DNA from: Polyodon spathula
Lineage: Eukaryota > Chordata > Actinopteri > Acipenseriformes > Polyodontidae
NCBI RefSeq assembly: GCF_017654505.1
Contig: NC_054536.1
Coordinates: 94,839,485-94,903,484, forward strand
Length of the DNA stretch: 64,000 bases
Reading direction: 5' to 3'
In this document: positions 23,990 through 36,309 of the stretch, piece by piece
Layout of the letters: each line of letters begins with the position of its first letter
Position numbering within the stretch: the first letter of the stretch is position 1
Translations under genes and position numbers: made by a program
Notes under the pieces: generated by a model
Told to the model about the DNA's origin: nothing
The model's database searches: none
The model's input: the letters and a program-made list of their open reading frames with translations, nothing else

Positions 23990-25437
23990 TTCCTCTTTCT
24001 GAACACAGCACTGTGAGCTACACCCTTCCTCTTTCTGAACACAGCACTGTGAGCTACACCCTTCCTCTTTCTGAACACAGCACTGTGAGTTACACCCTTC
24101 CTCTTTCTGAAGTCCACAGCACTGTGAGCTACACCCTTCCTCTTTCTGAACACAGCACTGTGAGCTACACCCTTCCTCTTTCTGAACACAGCACTGTGAG
24201 CTACACCCTTCCTCTTTCTGAACACAGCACTGTGAGTTACACCCTTCCTCTTTCTGAAGTCCACAGCACTGTGAGCTACATCCTTCCTCTTTCTGAACAC
24301 ATCACTGTGAGCTACACCCTTCCTCTTTCTGAACACAACACTGTGAGCTACATCCTTCCTCTTTCTGAACACAGCACTGTGAGCTACATCCTTCCTCTTT
24401 CTGAACACAGCACTGTGAGTTACACCCTTCCTCTTTCTGAACACAGCACTGTGAGCTACACCCTTCCTCTTTCTGAACACAGCACTGTGAGCTACACCCT
24501 TCCTCTTTCTGAACACAGCACTGTGAGCTACACCCTTCCTCTTTCTGAACACAGCACTGTGAGCTACATACTTCCTCTTTCTGAACACATCACTGTGAGC
24601 TACACCCTTCCTCTTTCTGAACACAGCACTGTGAGCTACACCCTTCCTCTTTCTGAACACAGCACTGTGAGCTACACCCTTCCTCTTTCTGAACACAGCA
24701 CTGTGAGCTACACCCTTCCTCTTTCTGAACACAGCACTGTGAGCTACACCCTTCCTCTTTCTGAACACAGCACTGTGAGCTACACCCTTCCTCTTTCTGA
24801 ACACAGCACTGTGAGCTACACCCTTCCTCTTTCTGAACACAGCACTGTGATCTACACCCTTCCTCTTTCTGAACACAGCACTGTGAGCTACACCCTTCCT
24901 CTTTCTGAACACAGCACTGTGAGCTACACCCTTCCTCTTTCTGAACACAGCACTGTGAGCTACATCCTTCCTCTTTCTGAACACATCACTGTGAGCTACA
25001 CCCTTCCTCTTTCTGAACACAGCACTGTGAGCTACACCCTTCCTCTTTCTGAACACAGCACTGTGAGCTACACCCTTCCTCTTTCTGAACACAACACTGT
25101 GAGCTACATCCTTCCTCTTTCTGAACACAGCACTGTGAGCTACACCCTTCCTCTTTCTGAACACAGCACTGTGAGCTACACCCTTCCTCTTTCTGAACAC
25201 AGCACTGTGAGCTACACCCTTCCTCTTTCTGAACACAGCACTGTGAGCTACACCCTTCCTCTTTCTGAACACAGCACTGTGAGCTACACCCTTCCTCTTT
25301 CTGAACACAGCACTGTGAGTTACACCCTTCCTCTTTCTGAACACAGCACTGTGAGCTACATCCTTCTTCTTTCTGAACACAGCACTGTGAGCTACATCCT
25401 TCCTCTTTCTGAACACATCACTGTGAGCTACACCCTC
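23990..25437. repeat. Minisatellite, 36-bp unit, ~40 copies
   Basis: The unit contains CACAGCACTGTGAGCTACAC and CCTTCCTCTTTCTGAA, repeated head to tail for ~1.44 kb. Variants are mostly single substitutions (AGC to ACC/ATC, TAC to TAT, GAGC to GAGT). Two units near 24110 and 24258 carry a 3-bp insertion (GAAGTCCACAG). Each unit holds the interrupted palindrome CACAG-CA-CTGTG. Both strands are open over 470 codons because 36 is divisible by three; neither looks coding, since there are no start context, splice signals or flanking domain. Confidence 0.97.
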
Positions 25438-27229
25438 TCAGTCACTCTCAAAGGTAGAGATCTATTAGGATTGTACTAGATACTAAATGGATATCTAAAC
25501 TTGGAAAAGGTAATATTGGAAAAAAATTTCCCTGAAAAAAGTCTCTTCAGTGTTTTGGTTGCAGCCTTCCAAAAGTAGCAGCGAGTAATTCAAAGTGAGT
25601 TTGCTCCCTTTATTTATTTATTTATTTATTTATTTATTATTTAACTTTGTATTCGGCACAGCTCAATTTTTAACTTTTTTAATAGCAAAGTTGACCTCTT
25701 GGTGCAGCATTATCTTCTGCTATCACCGTAGAAATCCAAAACCCGCCTGAGAGGGCAGCATTAATCTTTACAGCGTGGTCCTCAGACACCGCATGCAAAT
25801 GAAGACAGTCCCTCAGGACCTTCCCCTGCTGCTCCTTCTCTCTATCCCAACACAAGCGGTGGAGTGCAAATGCAAAGCAGTTGTTATCTTGTGGCAGTGA
25901 ATGAAAACAGATAGATTTCTCAGAAAAAAACAACTCTTAATAACACCTACAAGAACCAGCTGGTCATTTTAGGCACATTTCAATGAAGTTGCAGTTCAAT
26001 GTGGTTTTGTTTGTTGTTGTTATGGTTATAATAAACATTAGATTGGTTTAGATTTTTCAATGTATTTGCTCTGCATGAAGAAAATAAATGAATACAATAC
26101 TGCAGCCAGAATAAGCACAAACCCGTAACAGATAGGATTCACTGTGTGAAACTGGGACATGTCAATACATTCTAGGTTCTTAAGCTGAGAGCCTCCAATG
26201 TTATTCACAGCATGCAATTGTCTCTTACCTGTTGTTGACACTCATTATTTTCCCTCTGGTGAAACATTATGAATAAATGCACAGTATATAAATATACATA
26301 TAAACCTGAAATATAAGAACAGCGGGTTATTGGATTTTCTTGGCTCAAAGCATTTTGGTATGCAGTATCTAAGCAACACAGATATGTCCATCACAAGAAG
26401 GGGGCTAAGGGTGTAATTACTGTATATCCCTGGAAAACTGAGTATTGGAATAAAGAACAGGGTACATATGCCAGGTAATGCTTGTTTTTTCCTTGTTATT
26501 TTTTTTTTTCATGCACTGAAGAATCTCTGAGCACTTTACAGTTTAGTAAGAGTGTGGCAGAGCAAGATGCAGACAGGGTGTATGCAAAGTTTCCCAGCTT
26601 TCTCCTAGTACACCCTAAAACTTCAACAGTCCATTTGGGTTGAATTTAGAGCACAGAACAATGAATGTCACAGTAGAATATGACACAGGGGCTTTATTTG
26701 ACAGGTTGTAGTCTGGTAAAGCTCACACTGATTTGTCTTTGTACACACAGTATACATTGTGATATATGAGGGATATGTCTCTTCATTCAGGTAGGGCATG
26801 CTATTTTACGGGTGGTTATGTTGTGTTGAGTTTCATTCCTTGTTCTGAAGGTCTGTCTGTCACTCACAACAGCAATGAAAGAACAGAGGGAGTGATTCAG
26901 ACTGGGCACTGGGCAGACCACGATTTGCCCTGTCAAAGCCCAAAATAAGTTATTTTAATTTAGTTTTGCTCAAAATCAGCAGGCAATTAATGAATTGCGT
27001 GCATTTCGGGCTTTGCCCATAACATATGCATTTCCTGTTTATTGTACAGTAAGTATGTAAATCAGAAATGTTTTAAAAACAGTAATTTTATACAAAAACT
27101 ACCCTGGACTGTGTTTTTCCCAGTTATTTTATTGTAAACCACTTAGTTAGTGGTTTATAGTTTCAAACATGCTTTAACCACCATCTTTCTGTTATTCGTT
27201 TGTAATGTTAGCTAGCGTAGTTCAGGTAG

Positions 27230-28100
27230 CGTGCAGCACCTTCGCTGTCTAGCGTTTCGTTTTCCTCCTCCTCCCCTCCTCCACCTTCTCATACATGCCT
27301 TCGCATCGGTCATCTCTGGGGTGGCAAGTGATCTCAATTCCCCAACCTCAGGGCAGGCTTCAGCCTCCCTTGACCTTCAGGGAGGTTCTCACCATGTGAG
27401 TCAGAGCGGATCCCCGGCCACACTGTGTTCATTCGCAGCTCCTGTGCTTATCTTGCCTCACTCAAGGCTGTTCTATACTCTGTCTCAGTTCGGGACGTGG
27501 CTGCTCATGCTCGAGTCCCATACTAACCTCTATGCCTTGTTGTTATCTCAGGTCCCAGACAGCGTGAAGTCTCGACCAGTTGATGGTCTAACGAGCGCCC
27601 CTTTACAGACGTCTCAGACGCTGGGTGCCTCTCCCTCTCTATCTCCTTTCGTGTCCCGGTCTTCCGGGACCGTCTTCCTCTGAGGGGCGGCTCCCCGAGT
27701 TATAACCCTCATATGTGTTTTCGGTTGCTAGGTCCTTCTGCCCTGGGTCGTGTCGGCATCGCCTCCCTCAGTCAGTGACCACTTTCTGTATCCTGTCTTC
27801 GGTTGCTGGGTCCTTCGCCCCTGGGCTCGTGTCGGCATCGTCGCCCTCAGTCAGTGACCATCCTTCTATCCGATTTCGGTTGCTGGGTCCTTCGCCCCTG
27901 GGTTGTGTCGGTATCGCCGCCCTCAGTCAGTGACCACCTTCTATCCTAGCTTCCATGTCCAGCTTCGTTGGTCTGCTACTAGTGGGCCTTGCCTGCTCTT
28001 CTGTCCTAGGTCCGGTCCTTTCTAGCTGGCACTCTGTCCTACTTACCGCTCCCTTCTGCTTCTTCTGCATTATCACTACCCCCCAGCTCACGCCCCGTGA
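27230..28100 (+). other. GC-richer, C/T-rich island with three 78-bp tandem repeats
   Basis: Base composition shifts to GC/CT-rich against AT-rich surroundings. From about 27715 to 27950 three copies of a 77-78-bp unit contain CGGTTGCTGGGTCCTTCGCC and GTCAGTGACCA, with CGGTTGCT starting at 27722, 27800 and 27877. The upstream 150-codon ORF (27231-27683) has no recognised domain. It may be a fragment of an unrecognised retroelement or a decayed CpG-rich insertion; I cannot assign it. Confidence 0.5.
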
Positions 28101-28576
28101 ATTGTTTATAAATGGTATTTGTAAAACTAATCATTTTATTTGTAAATGATTGGTTAAACTAATGCAAGAATTTTTGTGTTAAAAATAAGTTTTTTTTATT
28201 TATTTATTTTTTTATGTTTTTTGTTTGTTTGTTTGTTTGTTTCTGACAACCGCAGCGTGAACTGGGGAGAGCAAGAAAGCAGAGCTGTCATAGTGTTGTG
28301 GTGTGAAAATCATATCTAGAGTGCACTCTAAGTGGAAACACAAAATAAATACATACACCAAGAAATAGCAGCATGTCTAGCGAACAATCGGTGCAACCCC
28401 CCCTCTGCACTTTTTGATTATAGTTGATCTGTTACACAATTGCGTTTTACATGCTATTTTCTAAAGTTTTAAATAAAGATTGTTCTAATAATTTGCGGTC
28501 CCTGTCATTTCTTTTTTTAAAAAAGGAACTAAATGTTTTGCATAATTACAAACAATTTGGATAGTGTACTTATATA

Positions 28577-28682
<106 letters not shown>

Positions 28683-28845
28683 TAGTCATATCATAAACAT
28701 TGCCCGACAGTAAAATAATTTATCATAAAAATTTGTCAATGGTATACAGTAAATGTTTTTTAAAAAATTGCTGGGCTGCTTAGTACGACACCGAACTCAG
28801 GGATAAATATTGATTCATTAATTATCTGACTATGAGTAATTTATA

Positions 28846-28878
<33 letters not shown>

Positions 28879-29639
28879 CAAGGTGAGATAATATTGTTGA
28901 AGAAACAGAATAGAGTTCTTTTGAAAACGATAGGGTCTTTATTATTACAGTAGTAAATGAACACGACACTGTATTGTGTGTTTGTAAATACACTCTGCCT
29001 CTTCCGCCTTTGTGGTTTGGGGGGGGGGGACTCATTATCCCGTCAATGGTCGTTATGACGACAGGGAGCATGTGTTGTAATTTGGATGGTATGCGCGCGC
29101 ATTCGGAATTAAGCTGGCTCAGGACACAACCGCAGAGTAAACGCTACATGAAAAATGATAAGAATTTCCTCGATTAGCTGGACCTGAGTCGGCTTAGGTC
29201 CGAGGTGGCAGTGTAAACGTTGCATTTGTGACTGTTCTGTAATTCAGTGTTTGCATATAATATCAGGGTGATTATTCACTTCACAATGCTCACTGTACAC
29301 TGTTGAAGGCACTAGATGAAACACTTGTCCATCTTTCTTATAGTTCTAACTTATATATCAGGGTCATTAAAATACAAGTCGATGAATTCTCAATTGGAAA
29401 TAGCATTTTATTTGACATATAACCAATTACCCTTGAATTCCCCCCTGCTTGTTGTAAACAGTTGCCTTTGTATTTGTATTCGTCAGTGTCTACCAACATT
29501 TACAGGCTTGACCAAAACACAAGTTAGAATGTATATATTTTTATAATTGATACAAACTAAATAATTGGTTATTGGTGAACTGTAAAGGAAAATACAGTGT
29601 AACTTCAACATGTGTTTTTATGTTCAACTTTGTTTTTAG

Positions 29640-29722
29640 GAGTACGACGATGGATATGGCACAGCCTATGATGATCAAGGTTACGATTCCTATGACAACA
29701 ATTACAGCGATCAAGGTCAAAA
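29640..29722 (+). CDS. KHDRBS3: KHDRBS3 exon 7: tyrosine-rich segment
   Basis: This 83-nt exon lies between acceptor TTTTTAG (29633-29639) and donor AA|GTAAGA (29723). It translates to EYDDGYGTAYDDQGYDSYDNNYSDQ..., matching the KHDRBS3 DDGYGTAYDEQ tyrosine-rich tail rather than the KHDRBS2 DDGYGGEYDDQ form. The exon leaves two bases (AA) that join with T of the next exon to give Asn. Tyr-rich tails of this family are substrates for Src-type kinases and SH2 docking sites (family knowledge). A transposon cluster begins only ~30 bp downstream of the donor. Confidence 0.95.
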
Positions 29723-30473
29723 GTAAGAGTTTTTTTGGGGTTGAGTTTCTATGGAAGTGTCCTAGTGCCAACAAAAAAAAAAAAAAACCTATATATCTCC
29801 TATGTTGGACTTTATAACTGCTACTTATGACTTTATGGTCCCTATTTAGCAAATATGTGCGCAGCCGGCATCGCCAGGGCGATAGCGCACGAAAACAGGA
29901 TTTAGAAGTCAGTTTCAATACATGGGCTAACGCATATAAAGTAGCGAATCATGCACCCAGCCAATCAAAGCACAGTGAGGGGAGTAAGATTATAACCAAT
30001 AAGGATTCAGCATTCCCTTTAAGAGGACCTGTTCGTCTGCGATAGCGAATGGAGGGAATTTTGAAACCAAAAAATAGAAGGAGGAAGACACAAGTGCCTC
30101 AACAAGGAAACATTTTTTAGTAGTCTGGGGGACAGTGAATATTTACAAAATAAAAAAAAAGTAATTTATAATCAAAATCAAGTTACGTAAATATTTGTTT
30201 CTGTTTTACTTGCTGAGCGAGCGAACAATGAGGTTGGGGTCAGGGGCAAAACGTTTAGAATCAGGAGTTTTCCTTAAGCTAGGCATGTATAGCTCACCTT
30301 TGCACCGTGAGCGCAGTTGCTGTCTTTATTATAAATGCTTTCCTGATAAAAAATATACTGATGGTATGCATTTGCGTCTTATACAACACTAACAAAGTCC
30401 ACATTTTTTTTATTGGTCCACATACGTACCTGTGAATCCATCTAAATGGCTTTGTTTGATCTGCCTGACACTT

Positions 30474-30955
30474 GCAGCATCTGCATCCTCCAACACTGGG
30501 GCTTCAAGTTCTGTATCTGCAGCCTCCAACACTGGGGCTTCAGGTTCTGTATCTGCAGCCTCCAACACTGGGGCTTCAGGTTCTGTATCTGCAGCCTCCA
30601 ACACTGGGGCTTCAGGTTCTGTATCTGCAGCCTCCAACACTGGGGCTTCAGGTTCTGTATCTGCAGCCTCCAACACTGGGGCTTCAGGTTCTGTATCTGC
30701 AGCCTCCAGCACTGGGGCTTCAGGTTCTGTATCTGCAGCCTCCAGCACTGGGGCTTCAGGTTCTGTATCTGCAGCCTCCAACACTGGGGCTTCAGGTTCT
30801 GTATCTGCAGCCTCCAACACTGGGGCTTCAGGTTCTGTATCTGCAGCCTCCAGCACTGGGGCTTCAGGTTCTGTATCTGCAGCCTCCAACACTGGGGCTT
30901 CAGGTTCTGTATCTACAGCCTCCAACACTGGGGCTGCAGGTTTTGTATCTGCTTC
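30474..30955. repeat. Minisatellite, 36-bp unit, ~13 copies, inside the Harbinger element
   Basis: The unit contains CTCCAACACTGGGGCTTCAG and GTTCTGTATCTGCAGC. On the minus strand it encodes a 12-residue acidic/proline repeat (ADTEPEAPVLEA) that is open with flanking sequence from 31063 to 30410. Variation is low: AAC/AGC alternation, and substitutions at the two ends. It lies next to the transposase remnant, so it arose within the transposon. Confidence 0.95.
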
Positions 30956-31002
30956 CCTCAAACCATGTAATCTTTTCTCTGTAGGTTCAACAATGAGCAC
31001 AT

Positions 31003-31227
31003 TTAAAGGTACATTATACCATTGGCAGGGGTTGTGGGGTTGAGCAGCAGTCTCAGAAGCCATCGTTTCAGTGGATACCGGTTGTCCCCTATCAGCCAGC
31101 CTCTCAGACTGTAATCCTGCTGAAACGCAGCTGTCACCTGTGAATTAGCGAGGATAAACAAGTTATGAGTGGAGCAGCGATAGTTTGCATACACAGTTGT
31201 GATGTAGTTGTTGACATCACAGATCAC
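31003..31227 (-). pseudogene. HARBI1-like transposase fragment
   Basis: This 74-codon open stretch covers only part of a DDE_Tnp_4 transposase. The GDNRYPLKRWLL motif matches the GDSGYPL block around the catalytic aspartate of the family. The next expected residues (YN..H...R..IER) appear degraded in another frame immediately after, at about 31000-31063. Neither the N-terminal helix-turn-helix nor the first catalytic aspartate region was found. Confidence 0.75.
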
Positions 31228-31439
31228 ACACTACTTGATCGTTGACAGAACCCAGTTCCCTTACGATTTACATAGAGATGTCTATTATGTGTTGGTGCAT
31301 GTACTTTAGTTCTACAGACAAACAGTGTGCTCTCTGCATGTCCCCTTCCAGGTCAGCCTGAAGCAGTTAGCTGATGTCAGTGATTGTTTCTCTGTAGAGG
31401 CGAAATTTCTGCACATTGTGGCCATGTAGAAATTCTAAT

Positions 31440-31474
31440 TCTTCTTCTTCTTCTTCTTCTTCCTTCTTCTTCTT

Positions 31475-31505
<31 letters not shown>

Positions 31506-31590
31506 TTTATTTCTTAGCAGACTCCCTTATCAATTGTTACAAAATCACAGTACAAAGTATCACCTTATAAAATATCACATTAATCCACTC
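31440..31590 (-). mobile_element. Truncated L2-tail SINE with (GAA)n end
   Basis: The sequence TTATTTATTTCTTAGCAGAC, TCCCTTATC, AATTGTTACAAAATCACAG is the complement of the common fish SINE/L2 tail ...GATAAGGG(C/A)GTCTGCTAAGAAATAA. A (TTC)n run at 31440-31503 abuts it as the 3' simple tail on the minus strand. Nested in the Harbinger element. Confidence 0.6.
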
Positions 31591-32324
31591 CATATTTCTT
31601 TTATTTTTCTTTTTTCTCTCTCTCTTTTGTTTGCCTGCTTCCCTGGTAGGTTCACCAGTATTTATAGTCGACCATATAATTTGCACACAGTTTTGACCTG
31701 GTTTTCACATGTCTGCTGAAACGCAAAAGCTAACTCTGTTGATGGTTTGCTAAATCTCTACATTTGTATTTAAATGAGGACACTCCCCAAGTTCAGCCCA
31801 TGTCAAGCGATGACGCTGACTTGCTGAGTGGGCACAAAAACATGTGTTTCTAAATCACATATGTGGGCAAAGTCTGTTTGCCCACATGTGCGTCTGATTC
31901 TGATGCTCTAACTGTTTGCAAAAGTGTTTTGCGATTGTCTTAGGGGTTTGCGAACGTTGCTAAATAGGGCCCTATATCTCCTAAGTAGGACTTTTTTAAT
32001 TGACACTAGGGCACTTCCGTAAGTTTTCACTAAAGTACTAATTGTTTTGGTCAAGCTGTTCACAGATCTAGGGAATCTCTTTCTTTAGGTCCTGGTTAGT
32101 ATTTTATCATGCCAGCATGATACACATTCTTTAAGGCCTTTACCTTTTGTTTGCTGGCTTGCTTATACTGAAGGATGAAAGGGGATCTTGCACTCCATGG
32201 GATATATTTTGAATGGGATGCAAACACACTTTTTTTAGAAATTAATTGACAGCCAAAACATTCAGGATTTTTAAACGGTTGGTTTTCTTCTTCTGTTTTC
32301 TTTTAATTACAGAAGCAGTACATT

Positions 32325-32327
<3 letters not shown>

Positions 32328-32413
<86 letters not shown>
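32328..32413. repeat. (AT)n microsatellite
   Basis: A pure AT dinucleotide run of about 85 bp. Confidence 0.95.
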
Positions 32414-32415
<2 letters not shown>

Positions 32416-33489
32416 CATCTGATTCTCAAAAATATGCACCAGCGTGGCTATTAATTTTCAGTTCTGTGATGGTACAAAACCAAATCTTTTCTGCATCTGA
32501 CTCCCTTCTCTCTGCAATAGGATGGCAGTGTAGACCTCCCGAACAGACTTGCATATAGAGGCTTTGTGCTTCACATTTACAGTTCTGCTACTAATAGGAA
32601 ACTATTTTAGATCTGAAATACAAGCCACTGTTCTAACGCAGTTAAAACTTTCTAGAAAAATAAGCACAGATTGTGAAAGCAAATTCCAGCTATATACAGA
32701 TGGAAAGACAGATTTCTTTACAAATGTCAGGAAGCTAGTATAAGTGAAGGTCGGGTGGCTATGGGAGAAATGTACTTGTTTTGCCATGTTTCTCTGATTT
32801 TCTCAGTCTTGTTTTTATTTGTGTTCTAGTTTTTATGTCTCCTTGAATGCTTTCAAAAAGAATTAATTTTCCACAGGACATGCTGTAAGTAGACAGAAAT
32901 ATCATATCAGGAAGAACTACGGTGGTTAGAGAGGTATAGAACAGTATCACATTCGCGCCCATGCTTTCTCTGCGTGATGTTTAATATTTTCTTTGTGCAA
33001 ATGTGAAGTTCTGGTGGAGGAAAAAGGCTTTCGCAGTGGTTTTGTCCCTAGGCTCTGTTACTTTAGAAAAGATGAATTTTGTGGAGTGCGTCTCAGGGGC
33101 ACATCTGGACCTGCTAGCTGTTTTAGACGCGCAAACTGTACTGCAGAATAAATGCCCTAGGAATTGAGACATTTGTTTCAAAAGCAGTATCTCAGATAAT
33201 GGCAGTGGCTTTGAGGCACGAGAAGAATAGATTTCATCATGCAGGGAAAGAATGCCAGGGGCCTCCAACTGACAAACAGATTTCATGTCTCTTATCCAGC
33301 TTGGGACATCTTCAAAATGTGCCTTTGCTCAGGGCTGGGCGGCTCGCTGGATTCACTGTGAGAAAATGTTCGATCCCAGGTTAAATTCAAGACATATTAA
33401 ATAATAAGAGTTTATAAATCATTCTGAAACCGGCTCACGAAATGAATGCTACAGTGGCATGACCAGAATAAAATGTAGTTACATCCTAC

Positions 33490-33606
33490 ATAGATGGCTG
33501 TGTGGTCCAGCGTTTAAAGAAATCCCAGCTCAGCCTTGTATCTTACAAAGTGCTTTGTGAATGTGGTCCACTGTGAAAGGCGCTACATAAAGATTATTAT
33601 TATTAT
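33490..33606 (+). mobile_element. Shortened tRNA-derived SINE fragment
   Basis: GTGTGGTCCAGCGTTTAAAGAAATCCCAGCTCAGCC retains the box A and B-box flanks of the SINE at 53460 with the middle lost. It then jumps to AAAGTGCTTTGTGAATGTGG...GGCGCTACATAAAGATTATTATTAT, a typical fish SINE 3' end. It is deleted internally. Confidence 0.6.
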
Positions 33607-34641
33607 CCTGGAGTAAACATTTATATTTCATGTGGTACCTCAAAAATGATATCATTACCATTGAAACAATGACACAAACAAATGTGTTTATGTAAAAGTA
33701 AAGACGTTCCAAATTCCAAACTAATAAAGAGTTTAAAAAACACAAAGCTTACCTCCGTGTTACCTAGCAATGAACAGCAGCCCACTCCTAAAAATGCTTT
33801 CAATGCTTTGGTAAAGCTTTACTTTAGTGTCTCCTGTGTAGTTAAGCTTGATACATTTCACGAGAACATCTGCTTCCCACAAAGAATTACACTTTGTATC
33901 AAATATCAACCAATGAACATAAACTGCTACATAAGCACCACATGACACATACCATCTATGGTACTTTTTCTTTAGCGCATATGTATAAATAATATTATAA
34001 TGTCATAAGTAATATCTACAGTTTCTTATGCAAGTAAATCCCTCCTTGCTGTCGTGCTGTCGTTTAATTTCTTTCGTTTTCCACCTGCTGTAGCAAACAT
34101 ATCCGGAATTTTCCTTTGACTCACCATGATATCAGTAATATTGTATTATTATAGAAATAATAGAATGCAATGCTGGATAACCACTGAACAACAATGAACA
34201 ATCAATAAAAAATGAATGAATGCCCGCCAACGTCTGTTAAAACTCTCAACAAGAAAGATTACATCAATAGCAACCGTCACCAACTGTATTCTGGGTCCGG
34301 GTTCGAGTAGAAAAGAATGTTGTTTAAAAAAACATATTATATTCGTTTGTGAAGAAAATGTTGATCAGCTTATATGTGATTATATTATGTCCTGCAGTGT
34401 CTGAGGGGGGTGGGAGGGTCAAAAAGTGGAAGACATAATGGAGCATATCGATCTTGTGGAGGGGGCAAACCAAGGTCTGGATAGGGGCAACTGCCATCCC
34501 CTGCCCCACAACAAATGATGTCCCTGATTCACTTGGTTCTGTCCTCATCATAACACAGAGACCAAAGAACGTCAGTTCAAAGAGTCGCTGGATAAAGTAC
34601 ATGGGAACATCTGAGTCTTGGGAAGAACCTGCACTGAACGA

Positions 34642-34724
<83 letters not shown>
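34642..34724. repeat. (AG)n microsatellite
   Basis: About 80 bp of AG repeats after AACGAGAGGGAG. The polypurine strand is +. It generates spurious RE/SL ORFs. Confidence 0.95.
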
Positions 34725-34726
<2 letters not shown>

Positions 34727-34883
34727 GCATGCTTTACAACATTCAGAGCTTTATATTTTGAAAAAAGAGAAATCAAAATTATTTGAAGGAGAGTGCTATT
34801 TTAAACAAACATACTTGAAGATGATCTAAGGCTGCTTAAAGCACATCAAACAAATATTAAGTGACACGGATATAAGTCTGTGC

Positions 34884-34884
<1 letters not shown>

Positions 34885-34935
<51 letters not shown>

Positions 34936-34955
34936 TTGCCCCCCCCCCCCCCCCC

Positions 34956-34990
<35 letters not shown>

Positions 34991-34991
34991 A

Positions 34992-35020
<29 letters not shown>
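34885..35020. repeat. Long poly-C tract (136 bp, almost pure)
   Basis: C runs are broken only by GTTG (34935-34938) and single A bases at 34956 and 34991. The minus strand is poly-G and would form G-quadruplexes. A homopolymer this long is exceptional and its length is doubtful. The poly-Pro and poly-Gly ORFs across it are artefacts. Confidence 0.9.
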
Positions 35021-35024
<4 letters not shown>

Positions 35025-35934
35025 TATTTATTATGTATGGCAACACAGCACAGAGTTATACATTTTAGCTAAATAGCTGCAGCATAATAGCAGCTGTCAA
35101 AAGCTGGGGCTACTACATGCAATGTTGGTTATCTAGGACTAAAATTACTATTGTCATATCAAATGCTCTTTGGCATCCCTGGAAGTTTTTTATTTTTCAT
35201 GGTTACTTTGTTCTCGACAGACGTCCTTGCTATGTACTTTTTATCAAAAGAGCACTGTTAAAGAACTCTTGAATACCTGCATTGTACCGTTCAAGCGCAC
35301 TGGAAATAAACAATGGAAAATCTGCAAACTGTGCTTCCGGAGATACCCGTTGTATTGAGTGAGTTATAAGTACATCCAGCGTTGTATTATCTTGAGTGAG
35401 AATGCATGTAAACTCAGCATTACAGTGGCAGAATTTCATTCTCTGAGACAGATAGAGATGTGCAGTAGCATTACAGACATTCTCAAGGATTTTCCCCCTT
35501 TTTTTAATATAAAATATTCATAAAGGGACCGTTGGGATGTACATTTCATTTGTTCACAAATCAAAAGCTCTTCCCATTTGTGAAATTTGTATTATTTTGG
35601 GTAAAACAAGGGTTTTAAACACACTAACATGAGGCCAAGTTTGAAATAAATGCAACGGTTTGTTAAATCGCACTGAGAGCTGTTGCCATATTTGTGGATG
35701 GATGAACTGCAGCCATGAGGTCTCCAGAGTGCATTTAAATTGCGTTGATGTATAAAATGCATCCCCAATACAAAGTAGCTGTGTACTGCATGGATACTTC
35801 AGGTGGAATCAGTTTGTCAGTAAGTCAAGAATGCATGAAATAATGATGGTGTGTGGCAAAGTGGTTAACAGTGTGCAGGTGCAGGTCTTCAGTGAACAGA
35901 CAGACAATTATAAGCCAGGTGCAGAGTTGTTTAA

Positions 35935-36234
35935 CCCTTTGAGTAGTGAGTTTTAGAATGTTTTGATGGGCCCGGTGGAGTGAGGTTTTTTTTTTTTTTT
36001 TTTTTTTTTTTCATGTTTCATATTTACACTCCTCACATCGTTACATTTGTTAGTAGGCCTATTAGCAATTTATTACACAATAAAAATATGTAAACAACTA
36101 TTTCTTATCATATAAACACAAACAAATAAATATTAATCATTGTTTTGTCATAGAGAAAGGTTTTAACAAAAATAGCAGGTAATCAATAAACAATAAACAA
36201 CGAAACTGATCAAGCACAGCATATTCATAAAACA

Positions 36235-36309
<75 letters not shown>

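Larger units (their letters stand above)
29837..31972 (-). mobile_element. PIF/Harbinger-type DNA transposon, decayed (2.1 kb)
   Basis: The termini are inverted: GGTCCCTATTTAGCAA at the left and, in complement, GGGCCCTATTTAGCAA at the right. They are flanked by a 3-bp direct repeat TAT (29834-29836 and 31973-31975), the Harbinger TSD length. The minus strand at 31003-31227 encodes ...NSQVTAAF...LRGWLIGDNRYPLKRWLL...NPTTPA, the GDxxYPLxxxL and NPTTPAE-type block of HARBI1-like DDE transposases. The rest of the transposase is missing or frameshifted. A 36-bp minisatellite (30474-30955) and a minus-strand SINE tail with (GAA)n (31440-31590) lie inside. Non-functional. Confidence 0.8.

Noticed and set aside
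23990..25437. Possible CRISPR array
   Set aside because: Repeats are contiguous with no unique spacers, in a vertebrate intron with no cas genes.
23980..25479. Opposite-strand ORFs of 478 and 488 codons
   Set aside because: Pure products of the 36-bp tandem repeat; open on both strands at once and starting in repeat or flank without conserved features.
34846..35068. Poly-Gly and poly-Pro ORFs
   Set aside because: Translation of the homopolymer C tract.
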